DNA from: an uncultured Prevotella sp.
GTDB lineage: Bacteria > Bacteroidota > Bacteroidia > Bacteroidales > Bacteroidaceae
Length of the DNA: 64,000 nt
Assembly (NCBI GenBank): GCA_900770395.1
Contig: CAAGKM010000006.1
Span: forward strand, 62,001 to 126,000
Reading direction: 5' to 3'
Shown here: one piece after another, positions 24,345 through 33,175 of the stretch
Numbering within the stretch: position 1 is the first letter of the stretch
Layout: every line of letters starts with the position of its first letter
The notes under the pieces: model-generated
What the model was told of the DNA's origin: nothing
What the model saw: the letters and a program-made list of their open reading frames with translations, nothing else
The model's database searches: none
Made by a program: the position numbers and the translations under genes

Positions 24345-25760
24345 ATGTGTAAGTATAAACGTCTAGCCACAAATACTGTTTTGGTACTTATTGGTAATGT
24401 GGGAAGCAAATTGATAGGTTTGCTGATGTTGCCATTTTATACAAGTTGGTTGTCTGTCGAAGATTATGGTGTTACGGATATGATAAGTGTCTATGTCGCT
24501 TTCTTGGCTAATATTATATCCTGTTGCATCGCTGAGTCGGTTTTTATATTTCCTAAAGGACAGTCAGAAAAGCTGAAAAAGGAATACTTTTCTTCTGGTA
24601 TGGCCTTTCTTTTATTTTCGCTCATGTTTTCCTTTCTGGTCTTTGGCCTCATAGACGCATTGTCATCATCTTCTTCTGTTTCTAATAGCTTTATCAATAA
24701 TATTTGGCTGATTTATGGTCTTATTGCAGCTACTCTGCTGCAACAAATGTTTCAACAGTTTACTCGTAGTATTGATAATATGGTGGTATATGGTATGGCG
24801 GGAATTGTTTTGGCCTTATTTACCACCATCCTGTCATTTGTTTTTATCCCAGCTATGGGAGTGACAGGCTTTGTTCTTTCGCTTATTCTTGCAAATATCA
24901 TTACTGGATTATATTCATTTATATTCTCACATAGTTATGTTTATTGTTCAGTAAAAAGTGTTAGTAAAATACGTTGTCGTGAAATGTTGAAGTATTCGGT
25001 ACCACTAATACCTAATGGCATTATGTGGTGGTTGGTAAGTGCATTGAACAGACCTATCATGGAATCAAATGTCGGCCTTCATGCCATTGGCATTTTTGCA
25101 GTATCAAACAAATTCCCAAGCATTATATCAATGTTATTTGGTATTTTTGTTACATCTTGGCAGATTTCGGTTTTGGAAGAGTATGGCAAGAAAGAATTTG
25201 TCGACTTTTACAACAAGGTTTTTAGGGGTGTGGTGCTTTTACTCTTCATAATGCTTGTAATAATTACTTTTTCCAGTAAATGGCTGGTTGCGACATTTGC
25301 TTCTGCAAACTTCAGTGAGGCATGGATATATATACCATTGCTGACACTTGGCACTGTTTTTTCAAACGTTTCTGGATTGGCGGGGATAATTTTTTCAGCT
25401 GTAAAACAAAGCAAATATTTCTTTTATTCCAGTGTGTATGGTGGAGTTACGGCAATCGCCTTAAACTTTATACTCATACCGTGGCTGGGACTTTGGGGAG
25501 CTGTGGTGTCTGTGGGCTTGTCCTTTATGATTATGGCTTTATCAAGAATAGTATACAGTTGGAAGTATGTTAAGTTAGATTGTCTTTTTCAGTTGTTGTT
25601 GATGTTGGTAGTGTCACTATTATATATCATGTTTTGCTTGACAACAAAATGCAATAGTTTTGTTGTTGGTATAATGACTATCGCTATGTTGCTGATTTCA
25701 AATGTTGATTTAATTAAATTGTTTATAGTTGGAATAATTAAAAATAGTAATGTGAAATGA
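24345..25760 (+). CDS. wzx: Wzx-type polysaccharide flippase (MOP superfamily)
   Basis: 471 residues with about 12-14 membrane helices and few charged loops. The N-terminus (NTVLVLIGNVGSKLIGLLMLPFYTSWLSVEDYGVTDMI) is typical of oligosaccharide flippases. It should move undecaprenyl-linked repeat units across the inner membrane before Wzy polymerisation. It begins 6 bp after the kinase and overlaps the next gene by ATGA, placing it firmly in the operon. Confidence 0.9.
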   Translation: MCKYKRLATNTVLVLIGNVGSKLIGLLMLPFYTSWLSVEDYGVTDMISVYVAFLANIISCCIAESVFIFPKGQSEKLKKEYFSSGMAFLLFSLMFSFLVFGLIDALSSSSSVSNSFINNIWLIYGLIAATLLQQMFQQFTRSIDNMVVYGMAGIVLALFTTILSFVFIPAMGVTGFVLSLILANIITGLYSFIFSHSYVYCSVKSVSKIRCREMLKYSVPLIPNGIMWWLVSALNRPIMESNVGLHAIGIFAVSNKFPSIISMLFGIFVTSWQISVLEEYGKKEFVDFYNKVFRGVVLLLFIMLVIITFSSKWLVATFASANFSEAWIYIPLLTLGTVFSNVSGLAGIIFSAVKQSKYFFYSSVYGGVTAIALNFILIPWLGLWGAVVSVGLSFMIMALSRIVYSWKYVKLDCLFQLLLMLVVSLLYIMFCLTTKCNSFVVGIMTIAMLLISNVDLIKLFIVGIIKNSNVK

Positions 25761-26629
25761 AAAGTCTAATAAAACAATGTATGTATTTCCTAAAGAAATC
25801 CGTGGAATTTATTATGTTTCTATTAACGATGCTTATTAGAACAAACCTGAAAAATCCGATTGTAAAAAGATATTCGGGAACATTGACTTTGCTTGCTAAT
25901 GGTCCCTCTCTAAAAGAGGTGTTGCCACAATTGTTAACAGAGAAATTTAAAGACACAGACTTCATCGTACTGAATTATTTTGCCACGAGTGACATCTTTA
26001 CTCAAATCAAGCCTCAGCATTATTGTCTGGCAGACCCCATGTTTTTTTACCCGAATCATAGGGAACAAGAGGTGAGAAACTTATATTCAATATTGAATCG
26101 GGATGTTGATTGGGAAATGAATTTATATATTCCCCAATCACAGCAAAAAGCGTTTTATGGTTTTGCCAATCTTAAGAATCCGCAAATAAAGGTTGTTCCG
26201 CTTAATTGCGTAGATTATAAAGGGTTTGAATGTTTGAGGCATTATTTTTATGCATGGGGATTGGCAATGCCTCCTGTTAATACTGTTGCAAATATGGCAA
26301 TATTCATCGGTATAAATTCTGGTTATAAGCAAATAAACTTATATGGGGTTGACCATACTTTTTTTGATTCTCTATGTATTAATGAAAAGAACGAATTGTG
26401 TAACAGAGACAAACATTATTACGATAATGGAGAAGTTACTCTTAAACCCATAAAAAGAAATGACAATTCATGTGTATGGAAAATTTCCGATTATATTTTT
26501 GCAATTGGGAATATGTTTAAAAGCCATGACTTGCTTGCAGCTTATGCGCATCTTAAAGATGTCAGAATTGTGAATTGTACTAAAATCTCCATGATAGATA
26601 GCTATGAAAGGGAAAAATCGTTTAATTAA
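25757..26629 (+). CDS. GT42/DUF115-like protein, putative CMP-sugar glycosyltransferase
   Basis: 290 residues; an N-terminal hydrophobic helix (about 8-30) may anchor it to the membrane. The motif LTLLANGPSLKEVLPQLL followed by DFIVLNYFATSD and, later, INLYGVDHTFFDSL resembles the nucleotide-binding frame of bacterial GT42 sialyltransferases (NGPSL-x-E and Y-x-x-G-x-D motifs), with a DUF115/MptE-like alternative. In a cluster that makes a CMP-activated acid, a CMP-dependent transferase is expected, and this is the best candidate. Assignment is by motif and context only. Confidence 0.6.
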   Translation: MKSLIKQCMYFLKKSVEFIMFLLTMLIRTNLKNPIVKRYSGTLTLLANGPSLKEVLPQLLTEKFKDTDFIVLNYFATSDIFTQIKPQHYCLADPMFFYPNHREQEVRNLYSILNRDVDWEMNLYIPQSQQKAFYGFANLKNPQIKVVPLNCVDYKGFECLRHYFYAWGLAMPPVNTVANMAIFIGINSGYKQINLYGVDHTFFDSLCINEKNELCNRDKHYYDNGEVTLKPIKRNDNSCVWKISDYIFAIGNMFKSHDLLAAYAHLKDVRIVNCTKISMIDSYEREKSFN

Positions 26630-26641
26630 GAATATAGTATT

Positions 26642-27331
26642 ATGTTTATTAAGAAAATAGTAAAATTTATTATTATTCGCTTGCGATATTGGAATAAAGT
26701 ACAAATCTCTTTTTCTGCAGATGTGCCTTTGAAATCTTCTTTTGAGGGTATGTGCAAGATACATCCTAATACTACCTTCAACGGAAAACTCGGATTAGGG
26801 TCATATATTGGAAGCTGTTGCATGCTGTCTGCAAATATTGGGCGTTTTACCAGTATCAGCAATCATGTAATATGTAATCCTGGAATCCATCCTTACCAAG
26901 CTCCTTTTGCTACAACATCCCCGTGCTTTTATTCTCTTAATCCTACCCATACTCAATGTGGCTCTACATTTGCAACAGAGCAATTATTTGAAGAACAACG
27001 TTTACCCCCCCACTTAACACAATATAGTATTGCGGTAGAAATTGGGAATGATGTATGGATTGGAGAAGGATCTTTTCTTGTTGGAGGAATAACTATTGAA
27101 GACGGTGCTGTTATATTAGCCCATGCCGTTGTAACTAAAGATGTGCCTCCATACGCCATAGTAGGAGGTGTTCCTGCAAGAATTATAAAATACAGGTATG
27201 ATGAAGAGACAATCGCCTTTTTACTTAGGGTAAAATGGTGGAATAATTCCATTGATTGGTTCCGGCAAAACTGGAGGTTGCTGACCGATATTGAAAAGTT
27301 AAAAGAGTATTATACACATAAACACATTTGA
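26642..27331 (+). CDS. Left-handed beta-helix acyltransferase (CatB/WbbJ-like)
   Basis: 229 residues. Hexapeptide repeats dominate (IHPNTTFNGKLGLGSYIGSC, VEIGNDVWIGEGSFLVGGITIEDGAVILAHAVVTKDVPPYAIVGGVPARII). The catalytic-type His is in GIHPY. It probably O- or N-acetylates a sugar of the repeat unit using acetyl-CoA. A C7 tract (27005-27011) at codons 122-124 would truncate the protein within ten codons if it gained or lost a base, so expression may be phase variable; the present state is in frame. Confidence 0.87.
   Translation: MFIKKIVKFIIIRLRYWNKVQISFSADVPLKSSFEGMCKIHPNTTFNGKLGLGSYIGSCCMLSANIGRFTSISNHVICNPGIHPYQAPFATTSPCFYSLNPTHTQCGSTFATEQLFEEQRLPPHLTQYSIAVEIGNDVWIGEGSFLVGGITIEDGAVILAHAVVTKDVPPYAIVGGVPARIIKYRYDEETIAFLLRVKWWNNSIDWFRQNWRLLTDIEKLKEYYTHKHI
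27005..27011 (+). repeat. Poly-C tract (C7) in acyltransferase gene
   Basis: Seven C starting at codon 122. One extra C gives a stop after about six further codons; one fewer gives a stop almost at once. The gene is in frame as sequenced. Confidence 0.7.
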
Positions 27332-27341
27332 ATAAACAACA

Positions 27342-27977
27342 ATGCCCCCACTGATGTTTCTATATAAAGCTGTGCGTAAGCTATGGCGTACACTGCTGCA
27401 TGATTCTTTCTGCCATGTGGCCACTAAGGTTATTATGCGCGGCAATGGAGTGGTGTATGAGAGCATAAGCACCAATGGCATACCGATAGTAGCAGTTGAC
27501 AGGAAGAAAAGGAGCGGGATAACCATTGGCAGAAACCTGCGCATGAACAACGGAAATGCAGACAACTGCATTGGCTTTCCAGCGCGATGCACGCTGATAG
27601 CCGCAGATGGAGGACATATCCGCATTGCTGACAATGTCGGCATGAGTCAAGCTGCACTGTGTGCCATGGAAGCCGATATCACCATTGGCAGTCACACGTT
27701 GCTGGGAGGGGGTGTGAAGATTTATTCCTCCGACTTTCATTCTCTGAACTATCTGGACCGCAGGGACTATGATATAGCAGACAAGGAGAATTGCCGCAGT
27801 GCCCTGGTGGTTATAGGTTGCGATTGCTTCATTGGGGCAGGAAGCATCATTCTGAAAGGTGTGACGATTGGTGATAGAACAATTATTGCCGCCGGCAGCG
27901 TGGTGACGAAATCCATCCCTGCCGACTGTATTGCAGGAGGTAATCCGGCAAGGGTAATAAGGAGTAATATAAACTAA
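27342..27977 (+). CDS. Left-handed beta-helix acyltransferase (WcaF/DapH-like)
   Basis: 211 residues with hexapeptide turns (ITIGRNLRMNNGN, IRIADNVGMSQAALCAMEADITIGSHTLLGGGVKIYSSDFH, CFIGAGSIILKGVTIGDRTIIAAGSVVTKSIPADCIAGGNPARVI). The histidine in YSSDFHSL is the expected catalytic base. It is likely to acetylate a second position on the glycan. Base composition is clearly richer in G+C than the adjacent genes, which suggests separate acquisition. Confidence 0.87.
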   Translation: MPPLMFLYKAVRKLWRTLLHDSFCHVATKVIMRGNGVVYESISTNGIPIVAVDRKKRSGITIGRNLRMNNGNADNCIGFPARCTLIAADGGHIRIADNVGMSQAALCAMEADITIGSHTLLGGGVKIYSSDFHSLNYLDRRDYDIADKENCRSALVVIGCDCFIGAGSIILKGVTIGDRTIIAAGSVVTKSIPADCIAGGNPARVIRSNIN

Positions 27978-28004
27978 TGTAGTAAACGCTCAATCTTTCT
28001 TTTC

Positions 28005-29360
28005 ATGATTGTAATTTGGTTATTCCTTTTAGGAATTATTTTCATTTTAAGCATGAAACGCACAGTCTATGGTTGCTGTGCGCTTGTGTATACGCGAATC
28101 TTGATTCCTGATATAGTAAGGCTGACTCCTATAGCCGATATTAGCCTGAATACGGGTGTTATAGGTATTATAGGTCTTTTTCTGTTCAGAGATTTGCTGT
28201 TAAAAAGAAAGATATGGAATGATTTTGTGCATGAAAAATATATACAACAGATATTATTTTTTACCTTTCTGCTGCTGTTATCCGTGATATTGGGAACATG
28301 TCTCGATTTCAGCCATCAAATGGGACATCTTAAACAGTATTTCATTACCGACCTGCTTCCTGCCATTATATTTGTTGCATCTATAAGACAAAGTGAGGAT
28401 GTCAGGTTGCTCCTTAAAAGTGTTATAATAGCAATTCTAATAAATACCATATACGGTATTTTTACAGTCATTATCGGAATGAATCCGTACTTGTTTGTAT
28501 TGAAATTGTATTATGTCACAGACCCAACCGCGGTGGTAGAAGAATCGCTATCTGAACGTGCAGGTATTACTTCAACGTCATCTACATTTAGACATGCTAA
28601 TTTTTGGGGTACCTTTCTTCCATTGGCTTTTGTCTTTTGCTTCTTTTACTATAAATTCACACAAAAGCGTGTTTACCTCTTTGCTACGATATTAACTGCT
28701 GTTTGTGTGTTGCTGTGTGCAAAACGAACTGCTATGGTTTCGTTCTTTCTTGTGTTGTTCTTGTATTTCTGGTATGCGAATCCCAAGTTAAGGATAAAAA
28801 TAATTAGTTATTCGGTCATTGGTTTTATAGGCGTAATATTATTGATTTATTTGGTTCCTCAGCTGGAGTCAGTCAAAGGAATTCTTGAATCCTCTTTTTT
28901 CTTTTGGGACGACTCTTTAAGAGACAAATATGATGTTGGCGGCTCTTCCATGGCAATGAGAATAGACCAAACCCTTTATCCGTGGACGATGATTTCTGAC
29001 AATATTTTCTTTGGTCATGGATTTGGTTTTACATTGGAACATTTTAAAACACATGGTATCCATCCCATTATGGCTAATTTTGAGACCATATTATCACAAG
29101 CGGTATGTAATGGCGGAATTTTAGGCATATTCACATGGATTTATTTTTTTACATTCAATTACAAATTAAGCAAGGATTTTGTTCCTGCCCACTTGAGACA
29201 ATTCCCCAAATTGTTTCATTTTTGTGCATTAGCAATTGCTGTCGCAAATGGATTGGACGTTATTCTATTTTACTTAATATTTAATATTTTAATTAAGAAT
29301 TCATATTTACTAAATGAATACAGGCAAACAAGACCGTATGCAAGACCTTCAAAACAATGA
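28005..29360 (+). CDS. wzy: Wzy-type polysaccharide polymerase / O-antigen ligase-like protein
   Basis: 451 residues with about ten membrane helices and a large periplasmic loop (about 285-335: VKGILESSFFFWDDSLRDKYDVGGSS). The segment RHANFWGTFLPLAF and the late GHGFGFTLEHF fit Wzy_C/O-antigen polymerase proteins. It should polymerise lipid-linked repeat units in the periplasm. It overlaps the next glycosyltransferase gene at its 3' end. Confidence 0.82.
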   Translation: MIVIWLFLLGIIFILSMKRTVYGCCALVYTRILIPDIVRLTPIADISLNTGVIGIIGLFLFRDLLLKRKIWNDFVHEKYIQQILFFTFLLLLSVILGTCLDFSHQMGHLKQYFITDLLPAIIFVASIRQSEDVRLLLKSVIIAILINTIYGIFTVIIGMNPYLFVLKLYYVTDPTAVVEESLSERAGITSTSSTFRHANFWGTFLPLAFVFCFFYYKFTQKRVYLFATILTAVCVLLCAKRTAMVSFFLVLFLYFWYANPKLRIKIISYSVIGFIGVILLIYLVPQLESVKGILESSFFFWDDSLRDKYDVGGSSMAMRIDQTLYPWTMISDNIFFGHGFGFTLEHFKTHGIHPIMANFETILSQAVCNGGILGIFTWIYFFTFNYKLSKDFVPAHLRQFPKLFHFCALAIAVANGLDVILFYLIFNILIKNSYLLNEYRQTRPYARPSKQ

Positions 29361-30117
29361 AAAAATCTCTGTTATAACAATATGCTATAATGCGGAGAAC
29401 ACGATAGAAGCAACCATTAAATCTGTCTTGAACCAGTCCTACGAGAATATTGAATATATAATCATTGACGGTGGTTCGAAAGACAAAACAATGAAAATTG
29501 TGGAGCAGTATAAAGACAGGATAAATGTGATAGTCAGTGAGCCTGACAATGGAATATATGATGCCATGAACAAAGGAATCCGTATGGCTACGGGCGAATG
29601 GCTTAATATGATGAATGCAGGAGACTGCTATGCAGACAGTGATGTATTAAGTGAAATATTCTCAACTTCCATTCCTAAGGACAAAACAGTTATATATTCG
29701 GATTATTATGCTAAAGACGCAGTTGGTAATCCAATTCAAGTTAATATAGATTTAAAAAGCAGACCGTCCTTTAATCACCAATGCACTATATATAGAAAAT
29801 CATTGCATCAGGAACATGGATTTTATACCGTTACAAATCCGATTATCATATCTGATATACTTTTTTTCTATATGATTCCCGTATCACAGATGATGAAGGT
29901 CAACACGGTTATTGCCGTCTTTGACGGCGGAGGAATCTCATCGCAGGGCAATTGGAGCCTTCAGCAATGGCTATGTGCTGATGTGGTATTTCGGAGACGT
30001 ACGTTTACCAATATGATTGTAACATACTATTATCGTATATTGAGAGACTCTATTCCAAGTATTTTAAGATATAGATTAAAACATTTATTTACATGGAAAA
30101 AGAAAAATATTTCTTAA
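29314..30117 (+). CDS. Family 2 glycosyltransferase
   Basis: 267 residues; an alternative start at 29338 (MQDLQNNEKIS) removes eight residues. GT-A features: ISVITICYNAENTIEATIKSVLNQSYENIEYIIIDGGSKDKT, VSEPDNGIYDAMNKGIRMATGEWLNMMNAGD, where NAGD takes the place of the DxD metal motif, as in WcaA-like enzymes. The start lies inside wzy, and the 3' end overlaps the HAD gene by 25 bp, so translation is coupled throughout. Confidence 0.92.
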   Translation: MNTGKQDRMQDLQNNEKISVITICYNAENTIEATIKSVLNQSYENIEYIIIDGGSKDKTMKIVEQYKDRINVIVSEPDNGIYDAMNKGIRMATGEWLNMMNAGDCYADSDVLSEIFSTSIPKDKTVIYSDYYAKDAVGNPIQVNIDLKSRPSFNHQCTIYRKSLHQEHGFYTVTNPIIISDILFFYMIPVSQMMKVNTVIAVFDGGGISSQGNWSLQQWLCADVVFRRRTFTNMIVTYYYRILRDSIPSILRYRLKHLFTWKKKNIS

Positions 30118-30761
30118 TTGATATATGCGGTACATTATATCAATCAAACACGACATTCGATTTCATTCGGTATTTCTTTTCCGAGACATCCTGGTATATC
30201 AGGCTTGAGGCTTTGAGAAAAAACAGAATATTTCGGTTTTGCAATGCTAAAGTGTTTGAATATATGGGGATAGATTGTCTCAGATGTTTACTCATCAGAC
30301 ATCTTAAAGGATACTCAAAGACGCAGCTGCAGGATATGGCGCATGAGTTTTACCAAGAGTATTTGGAAACAGTTATTAATGAGCCTGTTATTGATATAAT
30401 AGAGGAAAAACGAGCGGCAGGAGTTAGACTTGTTCTTGTGTCTGCGACCCTTGATGTGATTGCAAAAGAGGTTGCAGAAAAATTGAGAATAAAAGATGTG
30501 TTTTCCTCTCAGCTATCCTACGATGAACATAATGTTTGCCTCGGGAAATTGCAAATAGATTTATTAGGCAAGAAAATAACCAGTCTTAACTCATCTGATA
30601 TTGTGGAGCCTTATTATGGAATAATAACGGATAATTTTTCTGATTTGGAGCTAATAAAAAAATCAGAGCACTCTTATGTGGTTACTGATAAACAATATCA
30701 AAATAAGTGGAAGTCTCTATTGAAAAATAACATATATAATTATTCATTTGTAGCAGTATGA
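30093..30761 (+). CDS. HAD-superfamily hydrolase-like protein with altered DxD motif
   Basis: 222 residues. Motif I reads FLIDICGTLY: the nucleophile D10 is present but the usual general acid/base Asp two residues on is Cys12. Motif II is LVLVSATLDVIAKEVAEKL, and motif IV lies near YYGIITDNFSDLELI. The layout is that of phosphoserine-phosphatase-like HAD proteins. It is ATGA-coupled to a UbiA-like membrane protein; HAD and UbiA domains are often fused or adjacent in polyprenyl-phosphate sugar pathways. The Cys replacement may lower phosphatase activity or change the reaction. Confidence 0.75.
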   Translation: MEKEKYFLIDICGTLYQSNTTFDFIRYFFSETSWYIRLEALRKNRIFRFCNAKVFEYMGIDCLRCLLIRHLKGYSKTQLQDMAHEFYQEYLETVINEPVIDIIEEKRAAGVRLVLVSATLDVIAKEVAEKLRIKDVFSSQLSYDEHNVCLGKLQIDLLGKKITSLNSSDIVEPYYGIITDNFSDLELIKKSEHSYVVTDKQYQNKWKSLLKNNIYNYSFVAV

Positions 30762-31558
30762 AGAAATGTGTATTTTTTATACCATTCCTTTTTATGGTAT
30801 ACACCCGTTTGCAGAGAAAAAAAGCAATATTACATTACATCTTGACATTTCCTCTTGCTTGGATTTTAATGACAGTTTTCGAACAGAGTTTTGATGTCTT
30901 TCGTATGTTCCTTTCTTTTGTTTATTTGTATTCCATATATGAAATAGGTTATTTGCAAAATGACTGTGAGACCATTAAGCGAGAGACAACACCAACCATG
31001 CGTGTAACATATCATGACTTATCGTTTTATGAAAAATACAAAATATTAATCTATGCGTTTAGGATTTGTACTATTTTTTCCTTAGCTTTAATTATGTATA
31101 TATTGGGAATAAAACTTTCCGTAATCTTATTCCCGATTTGTATATCCCCTGTTTTTTATTTCTATAATATTATAAGAGGTGAACTTAATTTATATATACA
31201 TTTAATCTTGGCTATATTAAAACATGCCACGATTGTTTTTATCACCTTGAATGAATTCCAATGGTCTGCCATAGTCTGGTTGTTTTTGTATCATCCATTG
31301 TGTTTTTTTGTAGAATTAAATGTTAAAGGAAAGGCAGGATATAAAAATCCGTTGTTTGAGAAACTCTTTATTCCTGTTTATGACAAATATCATGTTCATA
31401 AATTCAGAGTGTATTATCAGATTTTATTCTTATTTATATCACTTTCTCTTGTTGCCATTGGATTTTTTCCAGAATATTATTTAATAGGAAATGTAGTATA
31501 TACAGTTCTGATGATAATAACATTTAAACTTTTTGGTAAGCACAATGAGATGTTATGA
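30758..31558 (+). CDS. UbiA-like membrane prenyltransferase homologue
   Basis: 266 residues, about 8-9 predicted membrane helices. A cytosolic loop reads YLQNDCETIKRETTPTMR (N68, D69), resembling the first UbiA Asp motif NDxxDxxxD followed by P-x-x-R, but with Glu in place of two Asp. With the preceding HAD gene it is reminiscent of the phosphoribosyl-decaprenyl-phosphate pathway (UbiA enzyme plus phosphatase), which makes a lipid-linked furanose donor. Membrane location is clear; the enzymatic role is inference. Confidence 0.6.
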   Translation: MKKCVFFIPFLFMVYTRLQRKKAILHYILTFPLAWILMTVFEQSFDVFRMFLSFVYLYSIYEIGYLQNDCETIKRETTPTMRVTYHDLSFYEKYKILIYAFRICTIFSLALIMYILGIKLSVILFPICISPVFYFYNIIRGELNLYIHLILAILKHATIVFITLNEFQWSAIVWLFLYHPLCFFVELNVKGKAGYKNPLFEKLFIPVYDKYHVHKFRVYYQILFLFISLSLVAIGFFPEYYLIGNVVYTVLMIITFKLFGKHNEML

Positions 31559-31604
31559 AAAAGACAAACAAAAATCGCTATTATATTATAAAAAATAACA
31601 GAAA

Positions 31605-32570
31605 ATGGTTTGCATATTATTTGATGCTCCCAAGGTGGGATGGGAATCATTCCTGGTAAAGAATATGGGAGAGCCCGTTAAGGATGTGTATTCTGATAAG
31701 TGGTCTCCAAAGATGCCTGTCTATGGGTGGTTCATAGGTGCTTTAAAAGCATTGATGTCTACAAAAAAGAACGATGTTGTTATTTGTTGGTTTGACTTTC
31801 AGGCGATTCTTGTTTATTGGCTTGCCTTGCTTTTAAATAAACGACGTAAGATTGTATGTATTAATGTGCTGTTAAAAGAAAAAAACACGTTGAAGAATAA
31901 AATAGTGACATACCTATATAAAAAAGCTTTGAATAGCAATAATGTTGTGGCAAGTGTGACATCTGTAGAATACGGAGAGCGTCTTAAAACAGAGTTAAAC
32001 ATAAAGCGTGATTTTTTTCTTTTACATGATATCTTTCATGGTGAGTGGAAGAAATATACAAATAAAAATAATATTCATTCAAAGTCTGTTTTTTGTGGAG
32101 GTCATAACGGCCGTGATTGGAATTTTATAATAGAGTTAGCATGCAATATGCCGGATGTCAATTTCAATTTGGTAATGCCAAAGAATCTTTATAAAATACA
32201 TGAGGCGACATTGCCAGATAATGTCTGTGTTAAATATAACATACCGTTTAATGAGTTCATGGCTGAGATGTGCAAGTCGGCTATTGTCGCATTACCTTTA
32301 GATACGGAGGCACCTGCTGGCTTGACGGTGATGTTCCAGGCTGCGGCAAATATGAAATACATACTGACAACTGACACTATCACGACAAGGGAATATCTTT
32401 CGGATGGTAGAGGTTGTCTGTTACCGAATGATGTTGCAATGTGGACGAAAGCTATTGAAGAGAGGTTAGAACTGGGGGGGGCAAGAAGCGTTAAACAATT
32501 CCGCATCTACAAAGTTGCTCCATTTTTTAGAGAGCGAATGCTCAAAAGAAAAATATGTTCAGGGTATTAA
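31605..32570 (+). CDS. GT4-like glycosyltransferase with poly-G switched C-terminus
   Basis: 321 residues. GT-B type features: VICWFDFQAILVYWLALL, then SVFCGGHNGRDWNFIIELA and the C-terminal donor-site stretch VALPLDTEAPAGLTVMFQAA followed by YILTTDTITTREYLSDGRGCLL. The last 29 residues follow a G8 tract and look unnatural. With seven G the frame reads LGGQEALNNSASTKLLHFLE and continues with a CSKEKYVQGIKSMIKRV helix to a stop at 32598, which is the usual GT4 ending and lies 10 bp before the next gene. The sequenced copy is therefore probably the switched form. Confidence 0.8.
   Translation: MVCILFDAPKVGWESFLVKNMGEPVKDVYSDKWSPKMPVYGWFIGALKALMSTKKNDVVICWFDFQAILVYWLALLLNKRRKIVCINVLLKEKNTLKNKIVTYLYKKALNSNNVVASVTSVEYGERLKTELNIKRDFFLLHDIFHGEWKKYTNKNNIHSKSVFCGGHNGRDWNFIIELACNMPDVNFNLVMPKNLYKIHEATLPDNVCVKYNIPFNEFMAEMCKSAIVALPLDTEAPAGLTVMFQAAANMKYILTTDTITTREYLSDGRGCLLPNDVAMWTKAIEERLELGGARSVKQFRIYKVAPFFRERMLKRKICSGY
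32474..32481 (+). repeat. Poly-G tract (G8) in GT4-like gene
   Basis: Eight G at about codon 290. The frame continues for 29 atypical residues with G8, for about 40 family-like residues with G7, and stops after four residues with G9. Confidence 0.85.
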
Positions 32571-32608
32571 GAGTATGATAAAACGCGTTAGAATTTAACA
32601 ATAAGTTT

Positions 32609-33175
32609 ATGATAAAGAATTTGATAAAAAGTTTGGCAACACTTTTGAAGATAAAGTGCAATAATAACATCGTGGCTGGAGCTCATGACTATATAGGATT
32701 AAATGTAAAGATAGTGAATAGAGGGAAAATGATATTTGCGGATAATGTCATTATCCGTCCATCAACTGGGTTGTATACTCATATTGACAAAAGTATTCTC
32801 GAATTTGGAGAAGGTACAGAAATTGGTCGAGATTCAACAATTGCATCTTATAACAAAGTGATTTTTGAAAAGAATGTTTTAACTGGTCCTCATGTGTATA
32901 TCGCAGATCATAATCATGAATACAGAAATCCCGATATCCCAGTCAAATCTGGGGGGGTGATGGTTAATGATGAAGATAGTGTACGCATTGGAGAAGGCTC
33001 TTGGCTTGGCACAAATGTCGTGGTTGTAGGCAATGTTCACATTGGCAAACACTGTGTGATAGGAGCAAATTCCGTTGTTACAAAAGACATTCCTGATTAC
33101 ACTGTTGCCGCAGGCATTCCCTGTAAGGTGATAAAGAGGTATGATTTCGAGAGGAAAGAATGGGTGAGAATATAA
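32609..33175 (+). CDS. WbbJ-like acetyltransferase (left-handed beta helix)
   Basis: 188 residues. Typical maltose/galactoside O-acetyltransferase layout: VYIADHNHEYRNPDIPV with the catalytic His, then VRIGEGSWLGTNVVVVGNVHIGKHCVIGANSVVTKDIPDYTVAAGIPCKVIKRYD. It probably acetylates the surface glycan. A G7 tract (32951-32957) lies in the loop after the catalytic region (codons 115-117); as sequenced it is in frame. Confidence 0.9.
   Translation: MIKNLIKSLATLLKIKCNNNIVAGAHDYIGLNVKIVNRGKMIFADNVIIRPSTGLYTHIDKSILEFGEGTEIGRDSTIASYNKVIFEKNVLTGPHVYIADHNHEYRNPDIPVKSGGVMVNDEDSVRIGEGSWLGTNVVVVGNVHIGKHCVIGANSVVTKDIPDYTVAAGIPCKVIKRYDFERKEWVRI
32951..32957 (+). repeat. Poly-G tract (G7) in WbbJ-like gene
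   Basis: Seven G encoding Gly-Gly-Val between the catalytic His segment and the last beta-helix turns. A length change would remove the CoA-binding C-terminal half. Confidence 0.7.
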
